Of a stretch of 64,000 nucleotides of DNA, positions 11,304 through 22,079 are shown piece after piece. The notes under the pieces were generated by a model. It searched no databases. It worked only from the letters and a program-made list of their open reading frames with translations, and was not told the DNA's origin. The translations under genes and the position numbers were made by a program. Positions within the stretch are counted from its first letter, which is position 1. Each line of letters begins with the position of its first letter. The DNA comes from Triatoma infestans (Eukaryota; Arthropoda; Insecta; Hemiptera; Reduviidae), in NCBI GenBank assembly GCA_011037195.1, contig JAAEAF010000389.1, positions 1-64,000 on the forward strand, in the 5' to 3' direction.

Positions 11304-12271
11304 TCTGGTGTGAAACACTCACACAACTTCCTCTTACTCCAGTTCTCAAAATTATAATTGCCAAATATAACGGAATTTGTCGAAAACTGTTCAGTAAAAG
11401 CGCACTTCCGGCTTACTAATTTTCTTAAAACTTGGAATTTTGGCTATCTATTTATTTCTAATTAATTTTGTTTGGATGATTGAATTGTATAATCGACTAT
11501 GATACCACTTTAGAGGAAGCTACCACCCCACCCCTCCCCTAAAAGTGCCCTTAAATGAATTTTCCCAGAGAAATGTTTTAAATAAAAGATGTAGATCTTT
11601 GCATGTTTAGTTTATATACGAAGTTTTCAAGAAAATCATCGGAGCCATTTTTGAGAAAATCGCGAAAAAGTGAAAAAAATCATTTAGTAAGTGTTAAAAC
11701 AACGCACTTCCGGTTATCCGATTTTTTTTTTTCAACTCGGAATTTCGCAACACACATATTTAATTCTAATTAACATTATTTAGATGACAGAATTGTCTAA
11801 TAAACTGAATTTGAAGTTAAGATGAAAACCTAACCCCACCCCTCCCCCAGAAGTGCCCTTAAATGAATTTTCCTGGAGAAATGTTACTAAATAAAAGTTT
11901 TAACTCTTTGTATGTGTGTAGTTGATGTACCAAGTTTAAAGAAAATCGTCGGAGCCATTTTTGAGGAAATCGCAAAAACGTAAAAAAAGCAACTCTAGTA
12001 AAGTGGTACTTCCGGTTGAGGAATTGTTACAGATAACGCACCGTCAGATCCCATGGTGATACCTAAACTTAATATCAAGTTTCAACTTTCTACGGTTTTT
12101 CATTTTTGAGCTATGCTGTTCACACACACATATACACACAAACAGACCATTTGCTAAAACCCACTTTTTTGGACTCAGGGGACCTCAAAACGGATATTTC
12201 CGGTGAAAACTCGATATCGAAAATTTGATACGATTACAATACTTCCTCTTTACTAAGAGTAAGAGGAAGTA
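11304..12271 (+). repeat. Family A repeat copy A3
   Basis: Starts TCTGGTGTGAAACACTCAC, then ACTTCCTCTTACTCC. ACTTCCGG block starts lie at about 11402, 11704 and 12006, a 302-bp period. The end module GGACTCAGGGGACCTCAAAA is followed by the terminal hairpin ACTTCCTCTTTACT/AGTAAGAGGAAGT. The 3' arm is the inverse of the 5' ACTTCCTCTTACTCC, giving a short terminal inverted repeat set in from the 5' end by about 23 bp. Confidence 0.9.
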
Positions 12272-12395
12272 AAAAGGAAAATGGAATTCATCAGTCTATC
12301 GTATAAATTTTGTCTATTACACTTTGAATTAAATTTATCATAATTTCCATATAAAAAATGAAGTTGCGATCGTGCCAAATTATATATATATGTTT

Positions 12396-12398
<3 letters not shown>

Positions 12399-12453
<55 letters not shown>
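12399..12453. repeat. (TG)n(AG)n compound microsatellite
   Basis: About 15 TG units run directly into about 12 AG units. The overlapping minus-strand ORFs rich in Ser-Leu and Thr-His dipeptides are products of this tract. Confidence 0.95.
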
Positions 12454-12460
<7 letters not shown>

Positions 12461-12509
12461 ACAGACAGAGAGAGAACAAATATCAAAAACTTTCGGATTA
12501 TTATTTTAG

Positions 12510-13272
12510 TAATAGGAACCTCAACTTGATATTCCGTTTAGGTACTATCACTACGTCCGTCACGAAGGTTTTGGGCAAAATCCATCAACCGCAAGTCTGA
12601 CTTTACAATTTTTTTTTTTTTAGTTTTTCGCGATTTCTTCGAAAACGGCTCCAACGATTTTCCTAAAACTTGAAGTATTCTCTCTACTTACACAAATACC
12701 TATCCCTTTTATTTGAAACACTTGCCTAGGATAATTGATTTTTTTGGGGGGATTTCGGGGTAAAGCTTTACCTTTAAAGTACCACATCAATGCAACATAT
12801 AGTAACCCCCAATGTATAGAAAGGTATATAAAATATTAATATACAGATGCATTGCTAGTATTCCAAATTTGAAGAAAATCGGCTAACCGGAAGTGCAAGT
12901 TTATAGAATAATTAGGTTAGAGAGGTTAGAATATAGGTTTTTGAGTTTTTTTGGAATTATGTGGAATATGATTATAACGATTTCCTTTAAACTTGGGATC
13001 TAAGTATACACATATCAACTTCTCTTTTATTTGATATATTTGCAATTACTTGTTTTAAATAGTTTGGCAGAATTTGTGGCTTCAAATTTCAAATGTATGA
13101 GGAGTTGGTGCTCTAATATTGAGTGGTGGCGCGCTCTATTACTGGGTATAGTAGGTTGGTACTTGTCCCCACCACCACCATTTTATGTTGAATATAATGT
13201 GCAAAATTTGAAGTTTAAAGAGAATATTTCATTTTATATAATTTAACAGGAGTGGGGAGTGTTTTACCCAGA
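12510..13272 (-). repeat. Family A repeat copy A9 (degraded, inverted)
   Basis: On the minus strand the 5' end reads AAAAATCTGGGTAAAACACTC followed by CACTCCTGTT, matching the family start. Internal motifs (GGAGCCG, AACTTG, CTTCCGGTTAGCC) appear in order, and the 3' hairpin has been lost. It lies in inverted orientation about 240 bp from copy A3. Confidence 0.7.
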
Positions 13273-13499
13273 TTTTTTTTTTTTTTTTTCAAGGAAGTTA
13301 AACCCATACTTTAATAGGCCTTCCCATTAATCCCGTTATAATTCATTTGAATTTAAATTAGCTGTTAATGTCGGGTTCATATTTAGTATTGACATGTTTT
13401 ACAGGTAAGTTATATAATTCTTTATAAAAAGAGAAGAAAGAAATTGTTACATAAATTGGATACATTTATTGAATTGGGCGCATTTTCTTGTACAGTCTA

Positions 13500-14202
13500 T
13501 TAAAGAATTTTTCTTTCATGGACCGCTAAATGATTGAACCTAGGCGGATGTTTTAAGAATTCATCAGGCGGAATTCGTTCGCTCTGTCCTGATATCAAAT
13601 CATTAGTTTGAAAAACTGTTATAAATGTAGCATCTATTTGATTCGTTAAATATTCAGTTTGGTTCTTGCCATAATTGTTGCGTATGAAGTATTGTTTATG
13701 TACTTTTGTTCGATATTGTTGTACACCTATTAACTTTTTAAAGTAATCATGATTATTTTGCACATTTAATAGGATACAAGGATTCAATAATATTTTGTTC
13801 AGAAACATGCGTGTTATTGCCCCTATAACTAAGGGACTTCAAAGACAGAAATAAGAAGCTTGACGATAAAATGATTGCTTCCTTTCAACATACCTTGTCA
13901 TCTCGTCCAGGATCTGCTCTTTATTGTATATGTTCACCTTATTTTCATCATGCTTTCTATGATGATTACAGAATCCAGAATCGTCTTATCATCCATTTAT
14001 TCATAAACATTTTTATAGCCAAAGCTTTAGAAGTTTTAGCAGCACCAAGAATTGCATCATCGTCATATTTGAATCCACTAATTAATACTGAAACATCTGG
14101 TATTTTATCCATCGTAGCATGCATATTTATTTTCTTCCTTACCTGTTTCGGATTTGCATCCATCATCAGAATAAATCTATAAATTTCGAGCAGAGATTTC
14201 AC
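13500..14202 (-). pseudogene. Unidentified coding-like remnant (two ORFs)
   Basis: Minus-strand ORFs of 78 codons (13966-14202) and 102 codons (13500-13808) lie in tandem, interrupted around 13810-13960. The second contains segments such as NQTEYLTNQIDATFITVFQT, whose composition is less AT-driven than that of neighbouring chance ORFs. I recognise no family. The first overlaps a repeat with a hammerhead-like motif at 14097-14245, an arrangement known at the 5' end of Penelope-like elements, so a transposon origin is possible but unproven. Confidence 0.3.
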
Positions 14203-14245
14203 TTCAAACGCAATGTTTTTGTTTCGCTCGACATTTGTGGTTTGT
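14097..14245 (-). repeat. Repeat family D, copy D1 (partial)
   Basis: The plus strand from CTGGTATTTTATCCATCG to ACTTCAAACGCAATG matches, base for base with scattered changes, the reverse complement of 19015-19167. D1 keeps only one of the two terminal arms. Confidence 0.8.
14130..14178 (-). ncRNA. Hammerhead-ribozyme-like motif D1 (canonical core)
   Basis: Minus strand: CTGATGA (14069-type core, positions 14169 down to 14163), one extra T, stem II GGAT/ATCC closed by the loop GCAA, GAAA (14149-14146), CAGGTA, then AGGAAG. All nine conserved core bases of CUGANGA and GAAA are present and the cleavage triplet would be GUA, an allowed NUH. Stem III is at most two pairs and stem I is interrupted (UU with AG, a mismatch, then UU with AA). 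The extra base before stem II is a departure from the usual design. Confidence 0.5.
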
Positions 14246-14483
14246 ATGTGCGGGAGGTGTTAAGGAGATGTTACTATGTGTGTGTGTGTTTAATGACAAA
14301 ATGGAATTATTATCAATTATGATTAGACATTAGAAAATATTGTATAATAAATACTATGTTTTGAAGGATACTTTATTACCAAATTTTAAGGTCATTTTTA
14401 TTAGAGGAGGGCGATAAGAAATTTCAGGATTATACTATACTAATCCCCCCATCACATAGCGGTAAAGGATGATGTGTCTGAAA

Positions 14484-14600
14484 TTTGTGGAAACCTTCTC
14501 GGACCACCAGTCTGTCCGCTTCTTCATTGCCCGACACAGCAGTATGTCCACTGTATAATATCATTTACGAGGCTCCTGCACTCCAGGACATGGCTATTCT
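14484..14600 (-). pseudogene. Second LINE RNase H fragment
   Basis: On the minus strand GHTAVSGNEEADRLV is read without interruption at about 14544-14500. It matches the GHxGVxGNExADxLA motif of RNase H domains of R1/Jockey-like LINEs, and ECRSLVND upstream fits the preceding helix. The Trp-Val-Pro before GH has lost bases. Only this part is recognisable. Confidence 0.7.
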
Positions 14601-14699
14601 TGTTGGATTTAGGGGGAGGGGGGATCATCGCGTCCGAGTAGCTAACTCATGTGCCCATTGGTTAAGCCGTGAAGACAAACGTTTTGGTCTAAATCCGTC

Positions 14700-15160
14700 A
14701 TCTGGAAGTGCGTAGTTTTTTTGCGATTTTCTTTAAATTTTTCAGCACAAACATAATTTTATCTTCCACATTTTTCCAGCAAATTGATGTTTGGAGGGTC
14801 TGTGGGAACGCTGCCTCAGGAGATGGTTCTTCTAACTAATAATCCAGAGGAGAATTAAATCTATAATCAAAAAATGCTATGTTTGAAGAAAATAAATGTA
14901 AATTTTCAATTTTTTTATTCGAAAACATTTATAATTTTTCGAAAACAGTTCCAAAAATTTTCCTTAAAAAACTTTGTACATTTACTACACACACACATAT
15001 AAACCTTTTATTAGACACATTTATCCGAAAAGATTTTTTGCGGGAGGTATAAAAAATTCGTCACATTGTAAAAACTAAGTAGAAAAACTTGTGTGAAGTT
15101 TTCGCAGAGATTTTTACTCTGTAGAATACGTGCTTTCAGAGTTCAGTGATAGGAATAAGT
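14700..15160 (-). repeat. Family A internal fragment (degraded)
   Basis: Motifs CGAAAACAGTTCC, CTTTTATTAGACACATTTATC and GCGGGAGG follow the order of a reverse-oriented family A block, but both ends are missing. Confidence 0.4.
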
Positions 15161-16079
15161 ACACAGAATTTAGATTTCGATTTCGAACGTACGATTGTAG
15201 GTTACCTCGATTTAACAATACTACATCTCCATCCGATTTACCGACTTTTGAGCTTCCGGATCCATAGTATTTGAATGCAAAGCACTCAATTAAAAAGAAG
15301 ACATTGCTGACCTTCTGCTTTTGGCAATGCTTACTTCAGGCCCCACGCCCATATCTTCGATCGATCAGTTTTCCCTAACTTATATTCTATATCATATTGG
15401 TCGGACGCAAACATCAGCGAAGCGTATTTGAACAGATAAACCTCACTTATCTCCAGCCAATATTTCTGTATTGCTTTTTCCACTTATCTAGTGTTTAGAA
15501 TAGAGTTTGAATAAAGGTGACAGCTGAAACCCTCCTTCAGTCCCTTGGCATTTGTAAAGCTAGGTTTCATATTGCACCACTTGTCTAATGAATCCCTCGC
15601 ACCAACATTCAGACTTAATAGCGCCAATTATTGCTTATTAATTCATTTCTTTTGTCCCAATGTTTCCCAACGTTTATTAAATTGTTAAATAGTGGATGTG
15701 ACAGAGAGTATGTTGCAAAGTTAACGTGAGCTTGGAGGCTCACTGGTGGCGCCTTGCTCCCAACTGCTAATGGAACTATTGAGTCCGGCTTTTGTGTGGC
15801 GAATTTGCTGACGATTGGTTCCATTACACCCATTTCCATACATTTACTGAAAAGCTCGTCCTCGAATTCTCGCATTACCGAAAAGTTTATAAAATCACTT
15901 ACTTATTTGTAAGTTTTTTTCAATATTGATTACTTGAATTAATAGACACATTCATTTCATGTAAAAATGTATAGGTTAAACTTTTATTTAGATGGATATG
16001 TTTACGTTTTTCACAAACTTTCTCTCTTGGGTGGAAAACAAGATGAAGAAATAAAATCAAGGATTAACTCCAGGAAGGT
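15161..16079. other. No gene recognised
   Basis: The 86-codon minus-strand ORF at 15615-15875 has no domain I recognise and no visible splice or promoter context. The remainder is AT-rich. Confidence 0.4.
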
Positions 16080-16572
16080 TGGCTATTTCTACATTAAATG
16101 GCATTTTGTGGGATCAACTTGTTAAAACCAAAACTAAAACTAGGAGATTTAAAACTATGGCCAAGAGCTCACAACCTATGGCTCAGAAGTTTGGTGCTTC
16201 CATCACATCTAAGAACAAAATTATTGGCAGCAGAAGGAGATTTTTGGTGGCGTTTTGCCAGAATGTCTGGGAAAGAAAAAATAATAAATGAAGTTGTGAA
16301 AAGAAAAATGAATGTCCAGAGTTCAATTAAGAAGTTCATTCTAAAGAAACAGTTAATATGATGTATCCACACAAAAAAAATGAAAGAGGGAATGTTGCCA
16401 AAGAAGATTATGGATTGATTGGATCCCACCTAGAAGAAGGGGAAAAGGAAGACCCAGCCTATATTCGTGGGTGCAGAAGCCCTACAAGAGAGAAATATAT
16501 TGGAGGACATGTGGAAAAGGAAATAAGTATGGAGGAAAAAGATTCAGAAGATGTAATTTTAGTTACCTGAAA
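16079..16572 (+). pseudogene. LINE reverse-transcriptase ORF, C-terminal tail
   Basis: In plus-strand frames with one stop and a frameshift the sequence reads LLAAEGDFWWRFARMSGKEK, then EVVKRKMNVQ, KMKEGMLPKKIMDW, ALQERNILEDMWK and EWRLEI-like residues. This order (MDFWRRSAR, KI.N..I..KM, RMxExRLPK, LQERNLxEEMWxxRxxWR) is the well-known C-terminal end of a widespread class of insect endonuclease/reverse-transcriptase LINEs. The catalytic palm is absent. The TGG-to-stop changes show it is inactive. Confidence 0.75.
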
Positions 16573-16743
16573 ATATATCTACATTGGTAAACCGGTTTAA
16601 AGAAAATCTCTGTAATTGATCTTTTAATTAATTTATGTCAATTCGAATTGACTCAATTTTTTTTTCCTTTTGTTTTCATTTCGAGTTATGTTTTGTAAGA
16701 ATTTGTGAATCATTCAAGAAAATATGGGCCACAGAGGGTGTCA

Positions 16744-16818
16744 TACTTCGCCATTTTTTCGAACCCGAGGCCTCCGTTACAGTCTAGCGCGTTTCCAATG
16801 AACTAATCCTGTCCCTTT
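16744..16818 (-). repeat. SINE head fragment S5
   Basis: On the minus strand GGACAGGATTAGTTCATTGG followed by CGGGTTCGAA gives the A and B boxes of the same tRNA-derived SINE. The body is missing. Confidence 0.65.
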
Positions 16819-17136
16819 GCGGTTTTTATTTTCTGCTTTTTGTGAACAGTCTTCCATCTCATTGTTTTTACACTTACCATACGAAGAATCGAAATGAAAA
16901 CAATGTACAATGTAATCTATGAGTACTTTACTTTAATATGTGTTCCTTGTAATTGATTTTTCTACGACAATTGAACCTGTATGATTGAAACCTTACCCTT
17001 AAGGGGAGGAAGGTCATTGATTTGCTCTATACTTGTAATGAACTTGCTGTACAAATATTATGATCGAACTTGTCATTACAAAATATACATCCATACGTAT
17101 TAAATTGGTTCTTTATTTATATGAATATAAAAAAAA

Positions 17137-18118
17137 TCTGGTGTGAAACACTCACACAACTTTCTCTTACTCCAGTTCTCAAAATGATAATTGACAAATT
17201 TTATAGTTTGTGTAACAAATTTAATCAAATTCGTCGAAAACTGAAAAAACTGTTCAGTAAAAGCGCACTTCCGGATTACTAATTTTCTTGAAACTCGGAA
17301 CTTTGGCAACCCATTTATTTCTAACTAATTATTTTTTGGATGATAGAATTGTATAATCAACAGGATAGCACTTGATGAAAATCTAACCCCACCCCTCCCC
17401 TAAAAGTGCCCTTAAAAGAATTTTCCCAAAGAAATGTTTTAAATAAAAAATGTAGATCTTTGCATGTTTAATTTATATATGAAGTTTCAAAAAAAATCGT
17501 CGAAGCCATTTTTGAGAAAATTACGAAAAAGAGAATAAATCATTTAATAAAGTGGTAAAGTAAACGCACTTCCGTTATCCAATTTTTTTCAAACTCGGAA
17601 TTTCAACACATATTTAATTCTAATTAACATTATTTAGATGACAGAATTGTCAAATAAACTGAAATAGCACTTTAGATGGAACCTAACCCCACCCCTCCCT
17701 CAAAAGTGCCCTTCAGTGCATTTTCTCGGAGAAATGTTTCAAATAAAAGTTGTAGCTCTTTGTATGTGTGGTTGATGTTTGAAGTTTAAAGAAAATCGTC
17801 GGAGCCATTTTTGAGAAAATCGCAAAAAAGTAAAAAATCCAACTAGTAAAGTGGTACTTCCGGTGAGGAATTTTGACAGATAACGTAGTGTCAGATCCCA
17901 TGGTGATACCTAAACGGAATATCAAGTTTCAACTTTCTACGGTTTTTCGTTTTTGAGCTATGCTGCTCACATACATACATACATACACATACACACACCA
18001 TTTGCTAAAAACACTTTTTTGGACTCAGGGGACCTCAAAAACGATAGTTCGGTGAAAACTCGATATCGAAAATTTACCGAGTTACAATACTTCCTCTTAC
18101 TAGGAGTAAGAGAAAGTA
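17137..18118 (+). repeat. Family A repeat copy A4
   Basis: Starts TCTGGTGTGAAACACTCAC, with CTTTCTCTTACTCC next. Block starts lie at about 17266, 17565 and 17851 (286-299 bp apart). It ends TACTTCCTCTTACT-AGG-AGTAAGAGAAAGTA, a 14-bp stem with one mismatch. Flanks are A-runs on both sides, and no target-site duplication stands out. Confidence 0.9.
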
Positions 18119-18839
18119 AAAAAATGTGAAAAATTGCATACTGAGAATGTATTTTAATTCAAATAAACACTACTACTCTCTCTATAACCTGTTCTGTTTG
18201 TAAATAACCTCAAAACCACTGTATCTGGAATTTTGTTTTGATCTTGTTTTCGCGTATTGCCGCTAGATATCGGGCTTATTAGAGTTGAATGTTAAATCAC
18301 ACACTAGTGAGAGAATGTAGTGCATAACTCACTTGTGTGTGAACGTTGAACTTTCTTTAGTAAATTAAGGGAAATAATCGTCACGATTGCGAAAGAAAAA
18401 ACGTATTATTTCTAACAGAGCTAAGAGATTGTAACGTCCAACTTTTCTCCTTCGTATGCTCCATCATTGACTTGATTGAACATCAGTGAATATTAAATTG
18501 ACATAATGACCTTTGACCTTCCGCCATAATAATGTATTTTTCATCATTCGTATTATATCAAGAAAATAAATTATAAAAACTCTATATAATAAACAAATAC
18601 TTTCTCTCACTACATTTCCCAACTTTCCGATTGACAACTGCTTCAAAATGGAATTTGTACAGCTCAGTTAATTGTCCTATATATATTGTAATCGTGCAAT
18701 GAATTGAAATGACCCTTTAGAGGAAAGTCTTGACATCATGCCTGCTCTCGAACCTTCACTGAATTGAATTAAATCTGTGTTTTCCTTGTATACACCAACC
18801 AAATTTTAAATCTTCAGACGCAGGGGATTGGTTTTGTAG

Positions 18840-18910
18840 TCATTAAAGTAAGAGAAAACTTTTTTCAGCCAAGCTTTCGGCAAATTTACTTTGCCCTCCT
18901 CAAGGCGAAT
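18840..18910 (-). repeat. Repeat family C arm with hammerhead-like motif (C2)
   Basis: Minus strand: GCC, then TTGAGGA (CUGANGA with C3 changed to U), one extra G, stem II GGCAAA/TTTGCC with a short loop, GAAA, GCTT and GGC. GCC/GGC can form stem I, and stem III would be two pairs. It resembles the arm at 53.0 kb. Confidence 0.45.
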
Positions 18911-19011
18911 AGTAACAAAATGAATATAAGAAATATTTTAGCAATTTATATATGTATGTGAAATTATAAGTGTAAACATATATTGACTATTGAATATGTG
19001 GATGGGTCCGC

Positions 19012-19167
19012 AATCTGGCATTTTATCCGTCTGAGCATGCAAATTGATTTGAAGTGAACACTCTGCACGAAATGGATAGATTTACTCCGATGATGGATGA
19101 AAATCCGAAACTGGTCAGAAACAAAATACGTAAATATGCATATTACGACGGATAAAGTACCAGATAT
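19012..19167 (+). repeat. Repeat family D, copy D2, with terminal inverted repeat and hammerhead-like motif
   Basis: Ends are TGGCATTTTATCCGTC... and ...GACGGATAAAGTACCA, imperfect inverted repeats of about 30 bp. Between them on the plus strand lies CCGATGA at 19087-19093 (CUGANGA with U4 changed), one extra T, stem II GGAT/ATCC with loop GAAA, GAAA at 19107-19110, CTGGTC, then AGAAAC. A15.1-U16.1 and C-G pairs plus a wobble could make stem III, and cleavage would follow GUC. Confidence 0.6.
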
Positions 19168-19640
19168 ATTTACTATATAATAATTTGAACAGAAGGAAGT
19201 TTTAATTTCTTACAAATGTTTTTTTTTTTTTTGAAAGATTTCGTGCCGCTAAAAGAAAGAAGGGAATAAAAAAAACTCATTCAAAGCTATGTTCAAATAT
19301 CTAGCAAGGAAAACATAGTATACAAGAACAAGTATATAAACTAAAAGTTGATTACATTGATTACATCATTATTCCAAAAGCCAAAGGTTATTAACTTGCC
19401 CTCCAACATAACTAGTAAAATTGCTTCATAATGGTATAACATTTTGAAAGATTAAATGGTTTATAATTTTTTATGTTACTTCTAAAAAAATAAATTGAAT
19501 AATCTTTTGGGTTGGAAGACATATCGCTATTGTTTTTTTAATATCAGTACCGTTTTAATACCAGCAGAATTTTTTTTTTTTTGCCTTGAAGGACAAGCTG
19601 AAATACAAACAGGAAATGAGATCAATTCATTCCACGCCCC

Positions 19641-20542
19641 TTTTTACTTACTCTTACTCGTAGCGTAGGAAGAGGAAGTATTGCGACCGTGTCAGATTTT
19701 TGATATTGAGTTTTTACCGGAAATACTTGTTTTGGGAGTCCCCTCAATACTTTAAAAATTTGTTTGCAAATGATGTGTATTAATGTCAAAAACGAAAAGT
19801 TGCAGGAAGCTCAAACTTGGTTTTCCATTTAGGCACTACCACCGATTCAGACACGAAGATTTCGGGGAAAATCCATCAACCAAAAGTGTGACTTTATTAA
19901 ATGGTTTTACATGATTTTGTCGAAAAGGGCCGAACGATTTTCTTTAAACTTCGATGAATGTTATCGCTTTTATTTAAGGCATTTTCCATGAAAATTGATA
20001 TTTGAGAATTTCTGGGAGAACAGTGAATAGCGTTATGCTTTCCTCAAGGTGCCACTTCAGTATAATATATGGTTTTACCAGATATAAAATATTAATACAC
20101 TAGAAGCTTTGATAGAATTTCAAATTTGAAGAAAATCGATTTACCGCAAGTACTATTTTGCCGAATAGGTTTTCGAGTTTTTTGGAATTTTCTCGAAACG
20201 ATTTTAACGATTTTCTTTAAACTTAGAATGCTTGTTGCATAGATAGAAACATATCACTTTTATTTGAAATATATTTCTGAAATAATTGTTTTTAGGTGGG
20301 TTCTGAGGAATCTGAGACGTTAACATTCAAATGTGTTTATTCATTATTGGCTCTGTACAATGTAATCATTCCCTACCTGCCTCTGTTGGTAGATTGGCAT
20401 TTGTATATTTATACCCCCACCACCAGCTGTATATTAATGTTAAGACATATGAGCAAAATGTTAAATTTAAAGAAAATCCTTCATTTACGGATAACTGTGT
20501 TAAGAGGAATGAGAGAAAGTCATGTGACTGTTTCATTACAGA
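19641..20542 (-). repeat. Family A repeat copy A8 (inverted, diverged)
   Basis: On the minus strand it starts AATCTGTAATGAAACAGTCAC and CTTTCTCTCATTCC, and ends with CTTCCTCTTCC...AGTAAGAGTAAGT, an eroded form of the family hairpin. The internal GGGGACTCCC module and ACTTGCGGTAAATCG block starts are also present. The 91- and 85-codon plus-strand ORFs are internal noise. Confidence 0.7.
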
Positions 20543-20878
20543 TTTTTTCATTAAATTATTTATTAATTTAGGGAAAATTCATCCTTAAAATCAGATTTAC
20601 AGATAAAAGGTATCAGAACTAAAGACTAGTCAGAAAATAAAATAAATGTATCCATACTATATTATATCTGTACTACATGGCTATCTGTACTACATGATCT
20701 GTTTACAGGTCATATATGTAAGTGTTGGTGGGGATATCAGTGTGGGTATGGTTCGTATTGTTGGCTGAAGTACCCGCCGGGAAGACAAGATACTTGCTGT
20801 CCCTAATGGGAATGGGACTTAATGCAATTCTTACGTTTCTAATTAACAAATTTTCCTCAAATATGAAAGTTTATAGTG

Positions 20879-20884
20879 AACGTT
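20879..20884. repeat. Target-site duplication, left copy (AACGTT)
   Basis: AACGTT directly precedes the left LTR and recurs at 25285-25290 directly after the right LTR. BEL elements usually duplicate about 5 bp, so one base may be coincidental. Confidence 0.6.
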
Positions 20885-21111
20885 TTACATGGACCTTTCA
20901 AGGAAACTACCCTTTACAGTAGTTTGCCCTCAGGTTCATAAATATAAAAAATGCACAGGCAAATAGGCAAAATACTAATGGCAGACCGCGTCTCTGAATC
21001 AGTTTTATTATACGTATTCAACAATTACACAAGAAAGTAGTATTATAAATGTTCATTAGAACTGCAAGTTATCATCACTTGGCAACACACATATTTGGTG
21101 ACCAGCAACAA
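20885..21111 (-). repeat. BEL element 3' LTR (left)
   Basis: Shares CCCTCAGGTT, CACAGGCAAA, GTCTCTGAA.CAGTTTTATT and ATTTGGTGACCAGCAACAA with 25020-25284 in the same order and orientation. Confidence 0.85.
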
Positions 21112-21314
21112 GTATGTCAGGCCTCAACTCATCTCTGGGCACAAATATCGCTTAGATAATCTTATGAGTCTACCGCTTCTGCTACTTTGCAAGGTTCCCT
21201 GGTTCTGTTCCCTCATGATCTGCAAAGGGGTTTCTTTCCTTAACATCGCTTGCTGCTGGTGAAGCTTCTTCAGCTTCCGATGAGGCTGGAGACGGAAGCT
21301 ATTGTCATCAACGT

Positions 21315-21910
21315 ACTCTACTGATTTCTTGATCTGAAGAGGCCGTAAATTATATAAAAACCGTAGCATCCAGCCCATCTCTCTGTTTGTCTTAGAGACA
21401 CTCGAAAAAGGTGGGTTATACCATGGTCGGTCGTCTGTTTACTCTGTTAGAATTGCAGCTTTCTTGCTCTTCCTTTTTATGCAAATCTCTTCTTCATTTG
21501 GTATGAGTATACCCCTAGGCCATTCTGATTCAGTCCAGTATAACCAGGCTGGCCCTAACAACAAAGGGACTCCTTAAATTGTCTAGGAAAACAACTCATG
21601 GAAGGTAGATCTGCCGGATTGTGTTTGCCTGGCAGATGGCGCCAATTATCCTGTGTAGTAAGAGTTCAGATCTCTTTGATTCAGTTCCTTACAAACACTG
21701 ACCGTTCTTTCTCGTCTTATCCATGTACCACTGCGCTGGAATCACTCCAAAAATAAGAATCCATGTTATTGTTACTCAACACTTCCAAAACGGATTTACA
21801 TAGCCTTGCTGCTATAGTAGCCGCCAGAAGGCCAATTCTTGGTATAGAAACCTCTTCAAAGGAGTTACTCGAGCCCTTGCTGATAATAGATTGACCCAAA
21901 CTCCTTCCGT
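21315..21910 (-). pseudogene. BEL Pol: RNase H and linker region
   Basis: Minus-strand readings include IPRIGLLAATIAARLCKSVL (RNase H start, from about 21860), SYFWSDSSAVVHGIRREER, CNPADLPSMS (21640-21600; NPADLPSRG-like), GYTG/WTESEWPRGILIPNEEE (about 21540-21490) and WMLRFLYNLR. These follow the expected BEL order, but lie in several frames. Frameshifts near 21700 and 21590 and a stop near 21440 disable it. Confidence 0.8.
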
Positions 21911-22079
21911 ATTCTGAATACGAAGGAAAAAAACGGCCGCATAGGCTTCCCTACTGGCGTCAGCAAACGTATGCAAACTGCAATGTTAGTTATTCGCACG
22001 AGGATGCGAATCAATCCATCTCGGTATTTTTATTTCGACAAGCCATTTCAGCTCATCCCACTACCAACTTAAAGATAAA

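Noticed and set aside
12253..12486. Minus-strand ORFs with Ser-Leu and Thr-His runs
   Set aside because: Produced by the (TG)n(AG)n microsatellite.
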